Position numbers and translations under genes: made by a program
From: Atherix ibis
Lineage: Eukaryota > Arthropoda > Insecta > Diptera > Athericidae
DNA: 64,000 bases
Direction: 5' to 3'
Assembly (NCBI GenBank): GCA_958298945.1
Contig: OY282606.1
Location: 92,139,696-92,203,695, forward strand
Part shown: piece by piece, positions 14,601 to 29,600 of the stretch
How positions within the stretch are numbered: the first letter of the stretch is position 1
Layout of the letters: every line of letters begins with the position of its first letter
Notes under the pieces: generated by a model
Databases searched by the model: none
What the model saw: only the letters and a program-made list of their open reading frames with translations
What the model was told of the DNA's origin: nothing

Positions 14601-17600
14601 TTTTATTGCTCATATTTAGTAGAATAGTTCAATGAACTGTTCCCAGTTATAAATACCAAAACCAAAAGAATCTTTTTTCTTTGCATTTTCACTATTATTA
14701 TAACCAAATTGATTTTTTTTCTAAATAATTTTATTTATATTTTACTATATATAAATGAAATTCAAATAATGTTATAATCAGCTGTTATGAAAGAAAAAAA
14801 AACCGAAATAAATAAATAAACCACAATTTGTGTGCAAAAATAACCAAATTAATATATTAATGCGAATACGAAATAATCGTTGATGGTATCTGTTATTGAT
14901 CAAAACATTTCTTGTTGATGACCTTTCATAAAACCGGATAAAAGAGAAATTCGACTGTCGATTTTTTGGCTACTTACTTTCTTCTTCTTTTCTGTTGGAG
15001 TATTTGTATTTTTTTTTTAAAATTAATTTTTATTATAATAAAATAATAAATGATGTTCAAAATATTTTATTTTATATAATATAAATGCAATTTATTAGAT
15101 AATATTTATTTATTATTTTTTTAGGTTTTTTTTTCTAATTTACAGATGCATATCTATAACAAAAACTATGTAATAGTCAGATTTAGATTAGAGTATTTTT
15201 TAACGTGGATGATTATGGAAAGGTAAAAAATACTCTTATCTTATAAAAAAGAGGAGCATCGATAATTTTGCAAAGTATTTTTGCTTGGTGGGATTCAATT
15301 CGACGAGAATTGGAAATCTTAGTAAAGCCCCAAATTTTAGTTCGTAAATTCATATTGGTTTTAGTAATGCATTGAATAAAGGTACTTTTCTGTCTATAGT
15401 GTATTTAGAAAATTCATCTAGAAGTATCTTGTATTTTGTTTTGCTCTAGGTAGCGAGCTTCAGTATCTGGTATCTGGTATATGGTATTTTACTACCGCTA
15501 AGATATATGAAAGCACATGGGTCACGATTAAGAGTAAAAGTTGTATGATCACATTTACGTTAGTTAACTTTTATTTTCCACTTGTTAAACCGGTTTTGAA
15601 TGTTGAGGAGATATAAATATTGAAGAGTATAGGGTCGACTATGCTACCCTGTGGAATATCAGTGATTATCTAAGAGATATTTGAGAGTTCTTTACCTTCA
15701 TATACTTCGTAATACCGGGTTGTAAGGAATTATTTTAGTATCATGTAAAATGTAGAAGAGAGAATCCTTTTAAATTCCCACGGTAAGGCTTGATGGTTAA
15801 AAGCTCGACAAATAACAAAACATACAGCGGAATAATTGTTTTTTGCTTCTATGAAAGATGCAATAAAATCGATTACTTGATATAATTGCTGGATAGAAGA
15901 GAGCTTGGAGTAGAAATCGGATTAATTATTGCTTATTAAATATTTCTAGTAAGAGATGAGTATTCGAGTAAGAGATGAAAGTGGCGGAAAAATATTTGTT
16001 CGAAGATTTTTCACAGAATTGGAAAGAGTTTTTTCTTTTATTTACAATATGTTTTATGGTATTTTCGTTATTAATTATTTAAAAAATTAAAAAAAAAAAA
16101 TTAATAAAAATTAATATGTTGTTTTTCCATTTTAATTGTAAGTTAAATTTTTGATTTTATGAAAATATGTGATAAAATTTAAAAAAAAATAAAATTTTTA
16201 CTAAGCTTATAATATTCCGATAAGTAGTTTTGATATTATAATAAGATTTATAATTTTATACATGATTTAAGAAATATTAACTGTAATAATATAATATATT
16301 TAGCATAATTTATTATTTAATAAAAGTAATTTTACCTTTTAAGTTTATCAACTTATAAAAAAGTTACTTTGTTAGCATTAAAAAGAAGAAAACAAATTAT
16401 AAAAGTTTGTTAGTTTTTCTTTGAAATTAAATAATAACAATAAGTAGTATATTCACTTATAATTGATTTACCTATAAACAAATGGTCCTACTTCCTCCAA
16501 TTTAGGCTTTTCTCCACTTAAAAATCCTTCCGGATTTGTGACATTATAGAGGTAGACTCGAGTTAATCTAATAACACCAGGCCTTTGCCAATAATGGAAA
16601 CTTATTGTATTGTTCCATAGCCTTAAATTCTGTCAAATTAAAATTACAATAAAATTATATATAAAGATAATTTTAAGTTCCAGACTCACCTTTAATATGA
16701 AATAATCTAGCCATGGTATTGATGATAAAATTACTCCTAAAATTAATGTAATTATTCCTAATATTATCACAGCAATTCTATCTGAAATTATTAGAAAAAA
16801 AAAACAAAACAAAAATATTTTAAAATTTATTTTAATTATAATTATTAGGAATTATTAAATTTTTTTCTCAATTATTGTTGAGATAATTGTAATATTTCGT
16901 TAAATAGTAGGCTTTTCTACGTGACTGTACTGTATGAAAAAAATGTATTACATCAAAATTTGTATTAAAAAATACTAAGAAAAATTTCAAATTTACAAAT
17001 TATAATAATTAAAATAATATCTATCAAGTTCAAGGTGGTTGTCTATTACAAGCTAATTTACCAGAGTCGTTTTTGGTATTTTCGATGTACGATTATATGA
17101 GATGTTATACAACTGATAGTTAACGCATCTAACAATAGACTCTAATGTCTTAAAACAAATCATGTTTTGATTTGTATTATGACTATTTAGAAAAATTTTA
17201 ATATTTAATTCCTTTTAATTGTTTTGAATTTAACTATTTACAAGAAGAGAACAGTACTTATACAACTAATTTACAGACTCATTAAATTACGGTTTAAATG
17301 GACAATATTTAATGTTAATTATTTTTTTAAATTTTGTACTGAAATTAATTTTTCCATTTTTAACTGAAATTAAAGGTAATTTTAAAAATCAATTATAATT
17401 TATTTAAAATTTAAATGTTTGACAATAGTTTAAGGAGAGTCTAGAGTTCATATAGAGAACTTTACAAAGTCATAAATTTTGTTATTAAAATTTTGGTTTT
17501 TCAATATAAATTATTTTCAGAAATGATCCAAAACATAATTTCGTTTATTTTGAATTAATTTGATAAATTTTTAATAGGAAAAATATTTCTTTTACCAAAA

Positions 17601-20600
17601 TTTTTCATATAATATTTAAATTTCTTTTAAGTGTTTTTATTAAAAATATTTTAAAACAAATTCTAATATTATATCTAAACTCCATTTAATAGTGTTTTTA
17701 TTTAAATCTTTTAGAAAGTAAATTATTATTTTTTTAAATTTAAATTTAAATTATTTTTAAACGTTTCCTAACGTATACTTGTGTAGTTTTGAAAGTAAAA
17801 ATTAATAAAAAAATTATATTGTTTAAATTTTGCCATTATAATTGAAAGATAAAAATATTTTAATGGTTGCCAAGACGCGTTTTGCAGGACTCCATCCTGT
17901 TGAGAAACGTGGATACGCATTATATAATCCATAATATATAATGGTAATTTTTAAGTTACATATGTAATATCAATCAACTAATAAACCTTTTTATTCTAAG
18001 AAATTATTTTTTTCTTTAGTTCAGGGTGCCTCTTGACAAAGGCATTTTCTAACATCTTCCACTGTTTCTTATCTCAGACAGTTCTTCTCCCCTGTTAGCT
18101 TTAACCCGTCTTGCCATATTTTGTGTTATCTGCTCCTGTTCTTTTTGCCATCTCTAGAGTAGCATTCTGTCACAATTTTGCTCCACTTTCTCCAAGTGAA
18201 GAAAATCTTTACTTTTGTTGGTATATTTTAGAAAGCACGTTAATAAGTTTTTATTTTAGAAATTACACCAATAAGTTTAATTTTTGCACTTATCTGAGTA
18301 TTTTTTACTCTTTCCTGTTTCTTAGCACTTGTCAAACTCCTTTCCATCGATATTTGGCAATGTTCTGGCATTTCTCTCTGATGTTTCATAACAGACCAAG
18401 CTGCGCAGCCGCATAACTTCCTTTCATTCATTCAGGCAGTATCTTTTCCTTCCATTTCCTATATGACTATGAATTTTCTTGGTAGTTTGATCTTTGTGTG
18501 AAATAACCTGGCTCAGTTAAATACACTCTTCAAAAGCTGGTTATTGATTTTATAATATCGTCGGAGTTTCTTAATAGCTTTGTTTTTTCTGAGACTACTA
18601 CTCATTGTTCCGCTTTTTTTTTTGTTAAAATCTTCAATCGTCTTTTCTAAGTCTTACGGGTTTTCTTCGAACAAGACTATGACGTCTGCAATTCTGAGAT
18701 GGTTTAGTTTTCTTCCATTTATATTGAGTCCAAGTTGGTTTTAGATTAATTTTCGGAATATGTTTATTAGCAAAACCGAGAATATTTCAAGCGACAGTGG
18801 ATCGTTTTGACTGCCACCTCTTCTTATTTTGAAATCTTCGCTTAATGCCTTGAGTTGTGTTCTTGCTTTACTGTAAGAGTATATGGTTTTGACGACATTT
18901 GTGTATATTGTACGTATTCCCTCATTGTCTATGCTTTTTTATATAGGTTTTTGGCTTATACTATCAAATGCCTAGTAGTAATCGATTAAGACCATATACT
19001 AAGGCTCGTAAGTTTCCCCTGAACCCAGCTTACTCCATCGGTTGAATTTCATCCAGCTCCATCAGTTTATTTTATTGCATAATACTTTGTAGATGTTAGA
19101 CAATAAGCCTATTGGTCTGTAGTTCCATGTGTTTTCCTTTGGGGCTTTCTTGTATATGAGGATTATTCCCATTTTTTTGGGTTGTGTACGCATATTAAGA
19201 CTTTTGGCCAGAATATTGAGACTAGTTCCTTCAATATTATTGTTCATATTTTTACTTAGTATTGCTTTTTCGACCTTACTCGATAAGATACCAGATTATG
19301 GATTATATAATAAATATTTTCAACAACTGTAAAATTACAGAACTATACTTATCCAATCATAGAATTGGTAACTCTCAGTAAAAGAAGCATTTCCGTTGAA
19401 AAGGATCAGTTAGAATTCACTGTCAACAATCCTTTTTCAATATAAATAGCTGATAAGGATTATTATAAAAATTTTCCCAACGTTTTGTTACCACAAAATA
19501 GTATTTTTTTCATAATTTATAGTAACTTATAGTGAAGAAGTATTTTTTTTCTCAAATTACTTTGAATTATTTGTAAATTTACAGAATGCCATTTCGTCTG
19601 CATATATCGCCAAATGGCCTCATAGTTGTGGTGCTGCACAATGGTCTCTAGTTTTTATCTCAGAGACCTTATAACACAAAAAAAAATTTAAACTATAAAG
19701 AATTTTTTGTTTACAAGTGGAAAATCAATTTTCAATTTAAATTGGTTCATGGTACATTTCACACTAATTAATTGAAAAAAATTTAATTAAAGCACTAATA
19801 ATGATATCATATTAATTATTTCAAGTCATATTAGTGTACAATTTAATAACTACATTGAACAAATCTTCGGGCGCCTTTTTATGTTGTTGAAAATGAACTT
19901 GGTTTTTTTTCCTGTTCAATTTCATTCAACTTAATTTGTGTTAAATTGATTACGATTGGAATAGTTTGTTATCGAATATAACCAACTGATTTATGCGATT
20001 AATTTTCATTTTTTTACATAATTACTGAATTATAAACGCTTTTTGTTTATTTATATGGCTTCTTTTTTTGATGTTGAACTACCAAATGTGTCTGTCAGTC
20101 TTAATCAACAATAAGAAAAAAATGGAAAAGAGAAGATAAATTGAAATGGAAAATTTTAAGCAGAGCCAAGATACCGAACCAAAAATCGTGATAATTTTTA
20201 TACTAACCTCTGTAGTAGTACTTTTGAGGTCAAAGTTAATGATTTTTGGTATAAAGAAATGAAAAGAAAAAGTTATTTGAAAGAAAAAGAAAGCATATTT
20301 CAGGCTGCAGTTAATCATACATTATTGATTTTTGTTTGTTTGGTTATTTATTTTGTAAGTAAGGTCCTAAGGTATCTAGGACATGAACCATGTACCTCGA
20401 GGCTATCAGGGTACCTGTAATCGTGTGTGCTAGATTAAATCGATCTTTGGTTAGTTGGATGGATCAGTTAAAGGTGATTAGGTTTTGTAGGAGGGCATTT
20501 TAGATTTGTTTTAAGAATTACTTGGAAAAAGTTTTGAGAGGCTTGGACAAAGTATCCATTAGAATATGAGCGATAGTAAGTTGAACGGGACAGGATGGGG

Positions 20601-23600
20601 AGAGGGTTATTTCCGAAAGGGTATTTTATATGTGAGAGCATATAGTTCTTTCAGAATTCTGAACAGTTTCTGTGCCCAAAATTGTGTGTAGTTGACCGAA
20701 GGTTTCGCAACTTGATCAGTCCGTATGTCGACGAATGGCTAAAGGTGTTATTTGGAATTTGGTAAGGAGGCGCAGCGAGTTAGAAACTGCTGTGAACACC
20801 GGGCGACGAGGATGTTTCCCCTTCCAGTTGATCAGCCCATATGAGGTAGAACCCATCGCAATTGAATACCCCTATCGTTAAGCAGGTTAAATAGAATATT
20901 GTTGCGAACAGGATCACTCTGTAGGCCAAGAATGGCTGTCGCGTTGATTAAGACTGTAATCCTGATGGCCCACAGCTTGGCATAATAAAAGTTTTCTGCA
21001 GAAGGACGAATCAATATTTGTCTTTTTGTATCTGCTCAGGAATGTTCATACTCTCAGCTTTGCTCTCAAGCTTGGTTTCCAGTCGGGATGATCGAAAGAG
21101 AATAATAAAAGAGAATAATCAGATTAAAAGTTTGCACAGCATTTGATAAGGTTATGAGAGGTGGGCTTGCAACAATATTCGATAAGTAGTGAATAAACCG
21201 GTGAAGATCGATATGCCTCACTAGCTAGTCTAATACATTAGTTAACCTCTTTCCTTAAACTAGCTTAAGTACTGTTGGTGCCATCCTGAGTGAGGTAAAA
21301 GGGCACCGTAACGTCTTCAAAGAGTAGCGTTGGTAACTCTAAGAGCCTCACTTCATTTGACCTTGCATTTACTTTCAAATATAATCTTTATCATATTTAA
21401 AATGGAATTATATTTTCGATTTTTTAAATCATCGACTTTATTAATATTCATTTAGGAATATTAGAAATCGGATATTTCATTATAAAATTTACTATGAAAT
21501 AATTGAAAAATAATTATATAATACAATATAAAAACTCCGCTAGTAATACTTTAGTGAACTTCAATTTCAAAGATTTCTTGTAATTTTATTTTGCCTGTTA
21601 ATAGTATTTGTTATTTGCTAATGTAGAAAAGAAATTATATGCAAGAAAACAAAACTTTCATCGACAGAGAATAATTTTGCAAATGTCAGAGAAACATTCA
21701 AAACATTATTTAAACATAATTTACTACCTTACTCTATGAATAGTTCGATTATCGGATAAGATTAGATAATTGGGAAACGTGTATTTTTTTTTATTTTGGT
21801 AATTTTGTGAATTTTTTTCTTGAAGTAATATTTTATTGAAAAATATTTTTATTTTGTATTTTTCTTCCCTGTATTAGATATACTGAAAAAAAAACGTAAT
21901 GGATCATTAAAGATTTGCATAAAAATATATCAATCCACTGTCCATGTAACAATGCCGGACTTTCGAATTAATGAAAAATTTTGGTTTCGAATATCTTCCG
22001 TTCGAAGATGAGTGAAGAGATTATTTATGGTGTTCGATTATGCATACATATACGAAAATGAAATTTCGTAAAAAAAAATGTTTTTATGTCACGTATTCAC
22101 TTGTAAAAATTAAAAAAAGTTTTACCTTCTTGGAATTCACTTCCATTTAAGGTAGATTTTTGGCATATTTGCAATTATTTTTTATAAGGTTTAAAATATC
22201 AAAAAAAAAAAAAAATAATTTCCCACCGAATGTGTATTGTTAAGAAATTATGTTTGGTTATTGAAATCTTCCTTAGAAATTTATTTTTACTTTCTACCAT
22301 TTGGTGTTAGATACGATATCTCAGATTTAAAAAAAAAATTTATTAGTTATACTGCAACTACATATAGTATATATGCTTCTCTCACTGACAAGACATTTTA
22401 ACGATCCGAGAGATTTTTTGACAATATATCTTTAAATTGCGATGAGAGGATTATAGTGGTACGATAATAAAAAAAACCATTTAAGTTATGCTGGGTAATT
22501 TTGTTACGAAACTGGAAAGGAACATTAATGATTTATTGAACAATTTTGGACTGAAGGGACAACAGAGATGCTCTTTTATAGTGCATTACAAAAAAAGAAC
22601 GGCAAACATTTTTTTGAAAATACGAGTTTGACCTGCAAAAAAGCTTATGCGAAATATTTCCTATCAAAAGCAGACTTTTTCAATGCCATAAGATATTTTT
22701 TGAGCTACTAGAAAATACTATAAATATGTCTAAAAATTTTAAATACAATAAAATTAATTATTTCTTTTTATTTTTATTAGTATTTAAAAATAGTATTAAC
22801 ACTATAAACCTATTATTATGAATATCATAACTAAAATAATATCAGTACTATCAAAATTTTACCTTCAAATTTCGAGCTTATTTTTTGCTAAACTTCAAAA
22901 TATGAATTATAATCTGCCATAGATTAAGTTGAAAGTGAATTGTTCGATTTGAAGTAAGGTTAAAATAGAAAATACTATTTTTATAAGGCCTTTAGTGATA
23001 GTAATATAAAATATTTTCGACAAATATCAGTATTGAAATATTCTAAAAAGTAACTACTACTAGCGTTTAAAATTTACAGCCATAAAAACTAATAGAACCT
23101 AATATTATATTAGAAAATTCATATTAAGTATCTTTACAAGTACATTTATTATTTGCAAGATAGTAATTATTTAGTTAAATTTCAATATTAATATAATAGA
23201 TTGAAAATAAATTTGCCAATCACTTTATGTAGCGAGCTAATAAACGTTCCGTTAGAATAATTAATAAAATTTTACGAATATTTGATACAGTTTTGATAAT
23301 TGAATAGATAATTAAACATGATAAAAATTAATAATTAGTTGAAGAGGAAGTTATTGTCAATCATCTAAAATACCCTAAAATAAATAAATGAAACAAGCAT
23401 CTAAACAGTTGAAAGGTAATTTAAAAAAGTTTTGTTTTTATAAGTAATGTTCCTAACATTTGTATGCAAATGTTTATAGAGAAATATTTGCAACATTTAA
23501 GAAGAAAATTATTCTTGGGAAGGTTTTTTTTTAATAAAAATAAATAAAAATAACAATTTGCGGAAGTGTCTAAAAGTACTTAATCTAAAAAATAGGGAAA

Positions 23601-26600
23601 AGAAATTTTAATGAAAAGTTCAGTCAATAAATATTAATTAATAATGGCCTACTCATAAATTCATCATATAATATAATCCTTGATAATGAATATTAGAGTT
23701 CCTGATATATTTTGCATAAATAATAAACAGGAAAATAATATTTTAAAATTAATTTTATAATATAAAGGATTATTGTGCTGTCAATACCTATTAATATCTA
23801 AAATAATAAATTAATATGCAACCATTTTCTTGTATCTTTAAGGTCATTCTTATAGGCTATCTTGTGGCATTTATATTTTGGGGCCGTTTATCATCTAAAA
23901 TAAATGCATTGATAGTTGTTTATATGGAAGTAAAAGGTCCTGAAAGTGTAGGTTTGACATGAACAAGATGCATATGAAAATTATCACAACTGAAAATCGC
24001 TGATGACTGATAACCTATGCACATTTCGTCCTTGAAATACTAACTACTTTGATGGTCAAGTTAATGCGAGGGTACTGTAAGCAACAATGAAGAAGCTGCT
24101 TTTCAATGGTGCGTGATCAAGTGGAACTAATTGATGATCATAAATTTCTGTAAATTTATTGTCAATATACACAATTCATCACTTATTGTACTCCTTTTTT
24201 AATTATAATGGTCATCATTGAATCAAGTTCATATTACAATTATTACTTTTAGTACTACTTCAAGGTCCATGTATCTGTAGAGGAAGATAATCGTTCAATG
24301 TTCAAAAATAATGAATTATTAAGATTTTCGGGAATAATATTCACTTAAATAATATAAAAAATGTATATATATTCATATACATTTTTCGTATTTTTATTTA
24401 TTTATGTTTTTTTGATTAAAGATAGTATTTTACATTAAAATTTACATGCAATTTGGTAATTTGTTGTAATATTCTGTCATATATATAAATTTGTACTTAT
24501 TTTCCTTATTCTTACGCTTTTCTTTTTATTGGAAAAACTTGAACAGAAATTATTTTATTTTTATAAGAAACAAGTACATTAAGAAAGATGTAGCTTTAAA
24601 ATATAAGATAAATATCTATGGTGATATCATGAAATCTTCAAGGCAGAAAGGTTTAATTTTATTTAATAAAAATTTTATAATATTGTTTCTATTTTAATAA
24701 ATTATGTATTTATTTTTAATTTATTAATTGAAATTTTTTCCTATAACTGATTATTTTAATAACAAAAATGAGAAGATGACTATAAAAATTAATATTTTCC
24801 TATATAGATTAATGGAAAACTTAACAAACCATTTAAGAAGAATGGAAAATTTACTAACCGGATACTTATGTTACAAGAACTTGATCCTACGTCCTTGGGA
24901 CTAAAAATATCAGCTATCTTTCTTTCTAGTTCTACATAGTTTATGGAAGATAGTGTTTTGAGCATATCGATTAAAATAATTTTATATTGATTAATATTTT
25001 CAATTAAAATTTTATTTTAAAAGAAATAAAATTTTTGTATTTATTTATTTTAATAGTTTTTTTCTATTGAAAATTTAAAAAACCAGTACAAAAACAATAA
25101 GTATAACTCTGGTCACGTAAAGTATTTTCTAAAAGGTTGATATTTAAAAATATATTTAAATACCATTTATATTTAATTGAATAAATTTTATGAGAAGAAA
25201 AATACTGACCAAGTGCATAACAGAAAAAGTAAAGTTATTATTAAAAATATATATAAATAATATTAAGACTATTAGGATCAAAGTAAATTGTACTAAAATT
25301 GATTTCTTGGTTTATTTCTTTAAAAAAATGAATTGACTGTATCTGAAAGTCTAGTTTTTATATCTACACATATACATTTACGTGTACACTACCCCTTATA
25401 AGTTTATTTTTTGGATTCAAATTACAACTGTTCAGTATTCCGCTTTACACTTTATATTAGTCAAATTTTAAGTCATTATATTTAATATATTTTTAATATA
25501 AATATTATTAGTTATTATTTTTAACCGTTTAATTCATTATCTTAGCTAAAAATTAGTATTGCGCATAGTTTAGACATTTTCATCAGTGATTTTTGCAAAG
25601 TTTCGGATAGTAATTGGGATTATTGCTGCTGCAAAACTCTCTGTTAGTGCTTTGCGGATGTAGGTTGGATATTTCTTATATTAAGTAGTAAGGAGACTAC
25701 CTCTACCATATCTCAACATGATTCAGGGTAGTATCCTAACCTGAATCCTGTTGAGACATGGTAGAGGTAGTCTCCTAACCTGAATCCTGTTGAGATCCTT
25801 TAAGATGAATAAGTTCGTCTTAAGGGGTCTTAACAGGATTCAGGTTAGTAGGCTGACTCTACCATGTCTCACAGTAGGTACGAAGGGTAGCTATTCTCTC
25901 TCCCGATGATTTGCGAATGAAAATTTTGTACTGTGTGCCAAAAACCTCACATTTTGATTCACATTTTGGTTAATTTTTGCATTTTTTCACCTACAGTAAT
26001 TTAGATATTATTTTTACCCTTGAAATTTTTGCTCTATACTCGACCATTATTCGTGGTTCCTTTAATTCAAGTGAATTTTGGATATTACTTTTTTTTTTTG
26101 GAAATAACTGATAATTTTAAAGTTCATTTCGATAAAAAGTCCCTTCGTTTTGTAGCATCTTAGCAGACAAATAATTCTCAAATAGTAGAAAAGATAAAAT
26201 TTAAGGAACGTTTTCTCAGTGAAAACTTGATAGAAATTTAATATTGAATACATCTTTAAGTAAAGAAAAATATCATTTATGGAATTAGTAAATCCAATTA
26301 AGAATGTCCGGAAATTTTCACTTCAACCTCAAGGAAGAGGGATTTTTAGTTAGAAATATTTTTAATTTAATTATAAAAATAATTATTAAATTGCTGGATG
26401 GACCAGATAACATAAACTATTATAATTTAAAAAAAAAATATTCAGAATACTATATAATTATTTCAAAAAAATAAAATTGAAAAAAGTTATGGATGACATA
26501 GAAACACTTATAAGCGGTCGTGTACATCCAAAATCCTGATGAACTTTTCTTTAAATAAAGAGTTTTGAAAATTCTATATAATCCAATTTACGTTTTGAAA

Positions 26601-29600
26601 ATTCTATAACATTTTTATTTTATTATATTTTCTAAACAATGCCATTATTTATAAAATATAAAATTTTTCAAATAGCTAGCACTAAATTTTTTGCAGACTC
26701 GATCCTTTTAAGGTAATTTTTGATAACTATTTTTGATATTTCGGGCTGTATTTCTGCTATAACTTGACGGATGTTAATTTTTAAATTAAAAATTAACATC
26801 CGTCAAGGCTCTAAATTGAACCTTATGTTTTTATATGGAAAAAAATCCGAGCAATTTTTTTCGCAGATATAATAGCTTCTTGATAGTCACTTTAGGTGAT
26901 TGTCCTAAACGAAATGGCAATTTTACTTATAAGCTTATCTATTGAGCCTCATCGTTAAAGAAAATTGTATCATCATCAAAGTTTTCAGTTCCAGCAAAAT
27001 GTTTGTCGAAAATTTTTACAATTTAATCGAATTGTTTGGTAATTAAACGATTCACAATATAGAATGATAAACTTTAGGTTTAGTAAATTTTATCCTGAAT
27101 GGTATATATTTTAATAGCGGTAAAATAACAGAATTATACTTTCCAGACTAGAAAATGGATAATCATGCATTTTATAGAACAATGAAATAAAAGTTTACCG
27201 AAGTTTGATTCGAAAAATTTTATTTAACAAAAATACTTGATTTTTATTACCAAACAAAATTTTTTTATTGAATACTGTCATTGGTTGAAAGTTTTTATTA
27301 GAATTTGATAAAAAAATAACAATTTAATTGAAACAATTTTTCGACCTTCATGCTATAAATGGAAAAATGTTGACAAATTATTGGGTCAGGGAGCAAATAC
27401 AAATAACTTTGACTAAACTATTAATTGTTTCAAGTAGAAGATTGTATTTTATGGAAACTTGTTCCAACAAAGTAGCGAATGCATTTAAAAAAAAAAGATT
27501 TCTAACATTTTTACACGAGTATGCTATAAATTTCTTCTTATTATATATATAAAATGAATATTGAGATACAGATCCCTCTATTGTGATACAAAGTATCTTT
27601 ATAACATATATTTAAGAACGTCAACAATAATTGGAGTGATAATTTTTGTTTTTTTTTTTAAATTTTGTATAAACAATGGCATCATTAAAGTGCATATTTT
27701 TGATTGTTCTTATAGTGAAAAATAGCATTATAGCGGAATACCATCAACATTTACATAATATTCTTCGTTGGTTTTACTTTTCATAAAACTTACGACTATT
27801 CAATATATTGTACATAAGATACTTGTATAAAAGATTTTATGTGTATATGCTCGTCCTTGAGAAGCATTCATGTTTTTATGTAATGGGGCTTAATCTAACT
27901 TCTCTTCTGCTTGATTGGATCGGCTTTGAAATTGATTTTCCGATTCCGTTCGTTGTGTCTATAAGTGCAAAGTTTCACTAGTCCTTCTCTAGCATGTTTA
28001 ACTGGATCTGGAGGTCTGCGACTGTTGGTAGCTAATGTTTACCAGTTTCTTATACCATTCGCTGGAGGCAATATGAACGAAAACGAAGCCATAAGTTGCA
28101 TAATAGTGTTAACTATGGAATTACCAGAATTAAGCGGGAATGTGGATTTTCCTATATGATGTGATAAAGTAGCAATCGAGCTGGCACTGTTTACTAGTGA
28201 TACTATCTCGAAACTTTTAAGTAGTTAGCGTTGTGTTTGCCATCAAAGACAAGTGAACATTTTTGCACAAAAATACAATATTTGCAGTTGGATGGATATC
28301 AGAAGATTTTTTTTGATATTTTATTTCAATTTTCTAGTTTGTCTATTTTACCGTATACTCGTACCTACCTACCTACCTATTCAAACTGACCTGCTAAATG
28401 AAAATCTTTAATAAACGGACATTGAAGAGGAAACCAGTTTTTGACGATAGATTCCATTGCAATTCATACATAAATCTACAAATACGAATACATAATTTCA
28501 CATTTCCGTTTCATTTGTACAAAAGTGCATTTTGCACTTTGCTGTGGTTGACGAAAATGCATAAATCGAATTTGGGTTTTTTTTCTTAAAATTTTTTTTC
28601 GCCGAATAACATACGTTCACGTATTTTGTGTTTGCAGCATTTGATGTTTTGGCAATTCTCACCTCAATTAATCCAAAAAGAAATTAGGTTAAATTCGAAC
28701 GTAGTATCATATAACAAGTTTATCCACTATTTCTATATACAGAATCGTTTATATACTTGGAAGATTTGTCTATGGCCACTATCACTTTTCCCTATCTACT
28801 ATTAAAATGAACAATATTTTATTTAAGAGTTTAAGATGTACTGCCATGGTGAAAAATGTTCACTCACTCAATGGATTTATATAAATATATATACTACATG
28901 CGAAACGTATGTGATTTTTAGATATTATTGATAAAAATTTTAACAAATTGATTAGTTATATTATTTTTTTGAAAATTTTATTTACGTTTTTATATATTTA
29001 GTTATTTTTGCTCAAATATTAAAAAGAAAAGTGACTATTTCTAATCTTGTCCCATTTTTTTTCCATAACAGCCTAAGTATAATTACTATGTAATTTATGG
29101 AAACAATATTTAAATATTAATATATTTTAAAACCAATATTCGTCAAGTATGGTCAGAACTACAGCCCAAAATATGCAAAAAATTCATAAAAAGTTACCTT
29201 TAAAAGATCGAGTTCTCTAAGAAATTTTATTGTAGCTACCATAATAATTTTATAAGGTCGAAATAATGGCAAAATTTATGTAATATAATGAATTTAAAAT
29301 TTTATTAAAATCTAAGTTTAAATTTTATTTTAATAAACTTTACTTTCCAACACTCAAATTGGATAAGTTTTTATTATAATTTTAATTTGATAATTATAAA
29401 TTTATAAATAATTTTTGTTTTATTTTAAGATAACTATTAAATTTAATATTAATAAAATTAATAAATATCTTTTTATTTGTTCATTTTAATTTTGGAGATT
29501 TTTACTTAACATTCCTATTAAGGGCAAAAAACTGGCTAACAGGGTAAGGATGAGGACCAATAGTATCCTAAATACTATTTACTATTTCTACAAAGTATAG

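Larger units (their letters stand above)
9153..16471. other. Receptor intron between exons 3 and 5, LINE-rich
   Basis: 7,319 bp. Apart from the LINE remnants, the mariner end and the candidate exon listed separately, 11.4-13.2 and 13.9-15.2 kb are AT-rich with long A/T runs and no recognisable gene. The part at 13.45-13.9 kb is somewhat GC-richer but unassigned. Confidence 0.6.

Noticed and set aside
18111..18416. Open frame of 101 codons on the plus strand
   Set aside because: It is antisense to the LINE C-terminal block read on the minus strand (CAAWSVMKHQREMPEHC).
11577..19660. CCATTTGGCGA-type words with nearby 'CTCAGAGACCTT' words at 10.74, 11.58 and 19.6 kb, as if a repeat family
   Set aside because: The shared words are short and their order differs between places; not enough to define an element.
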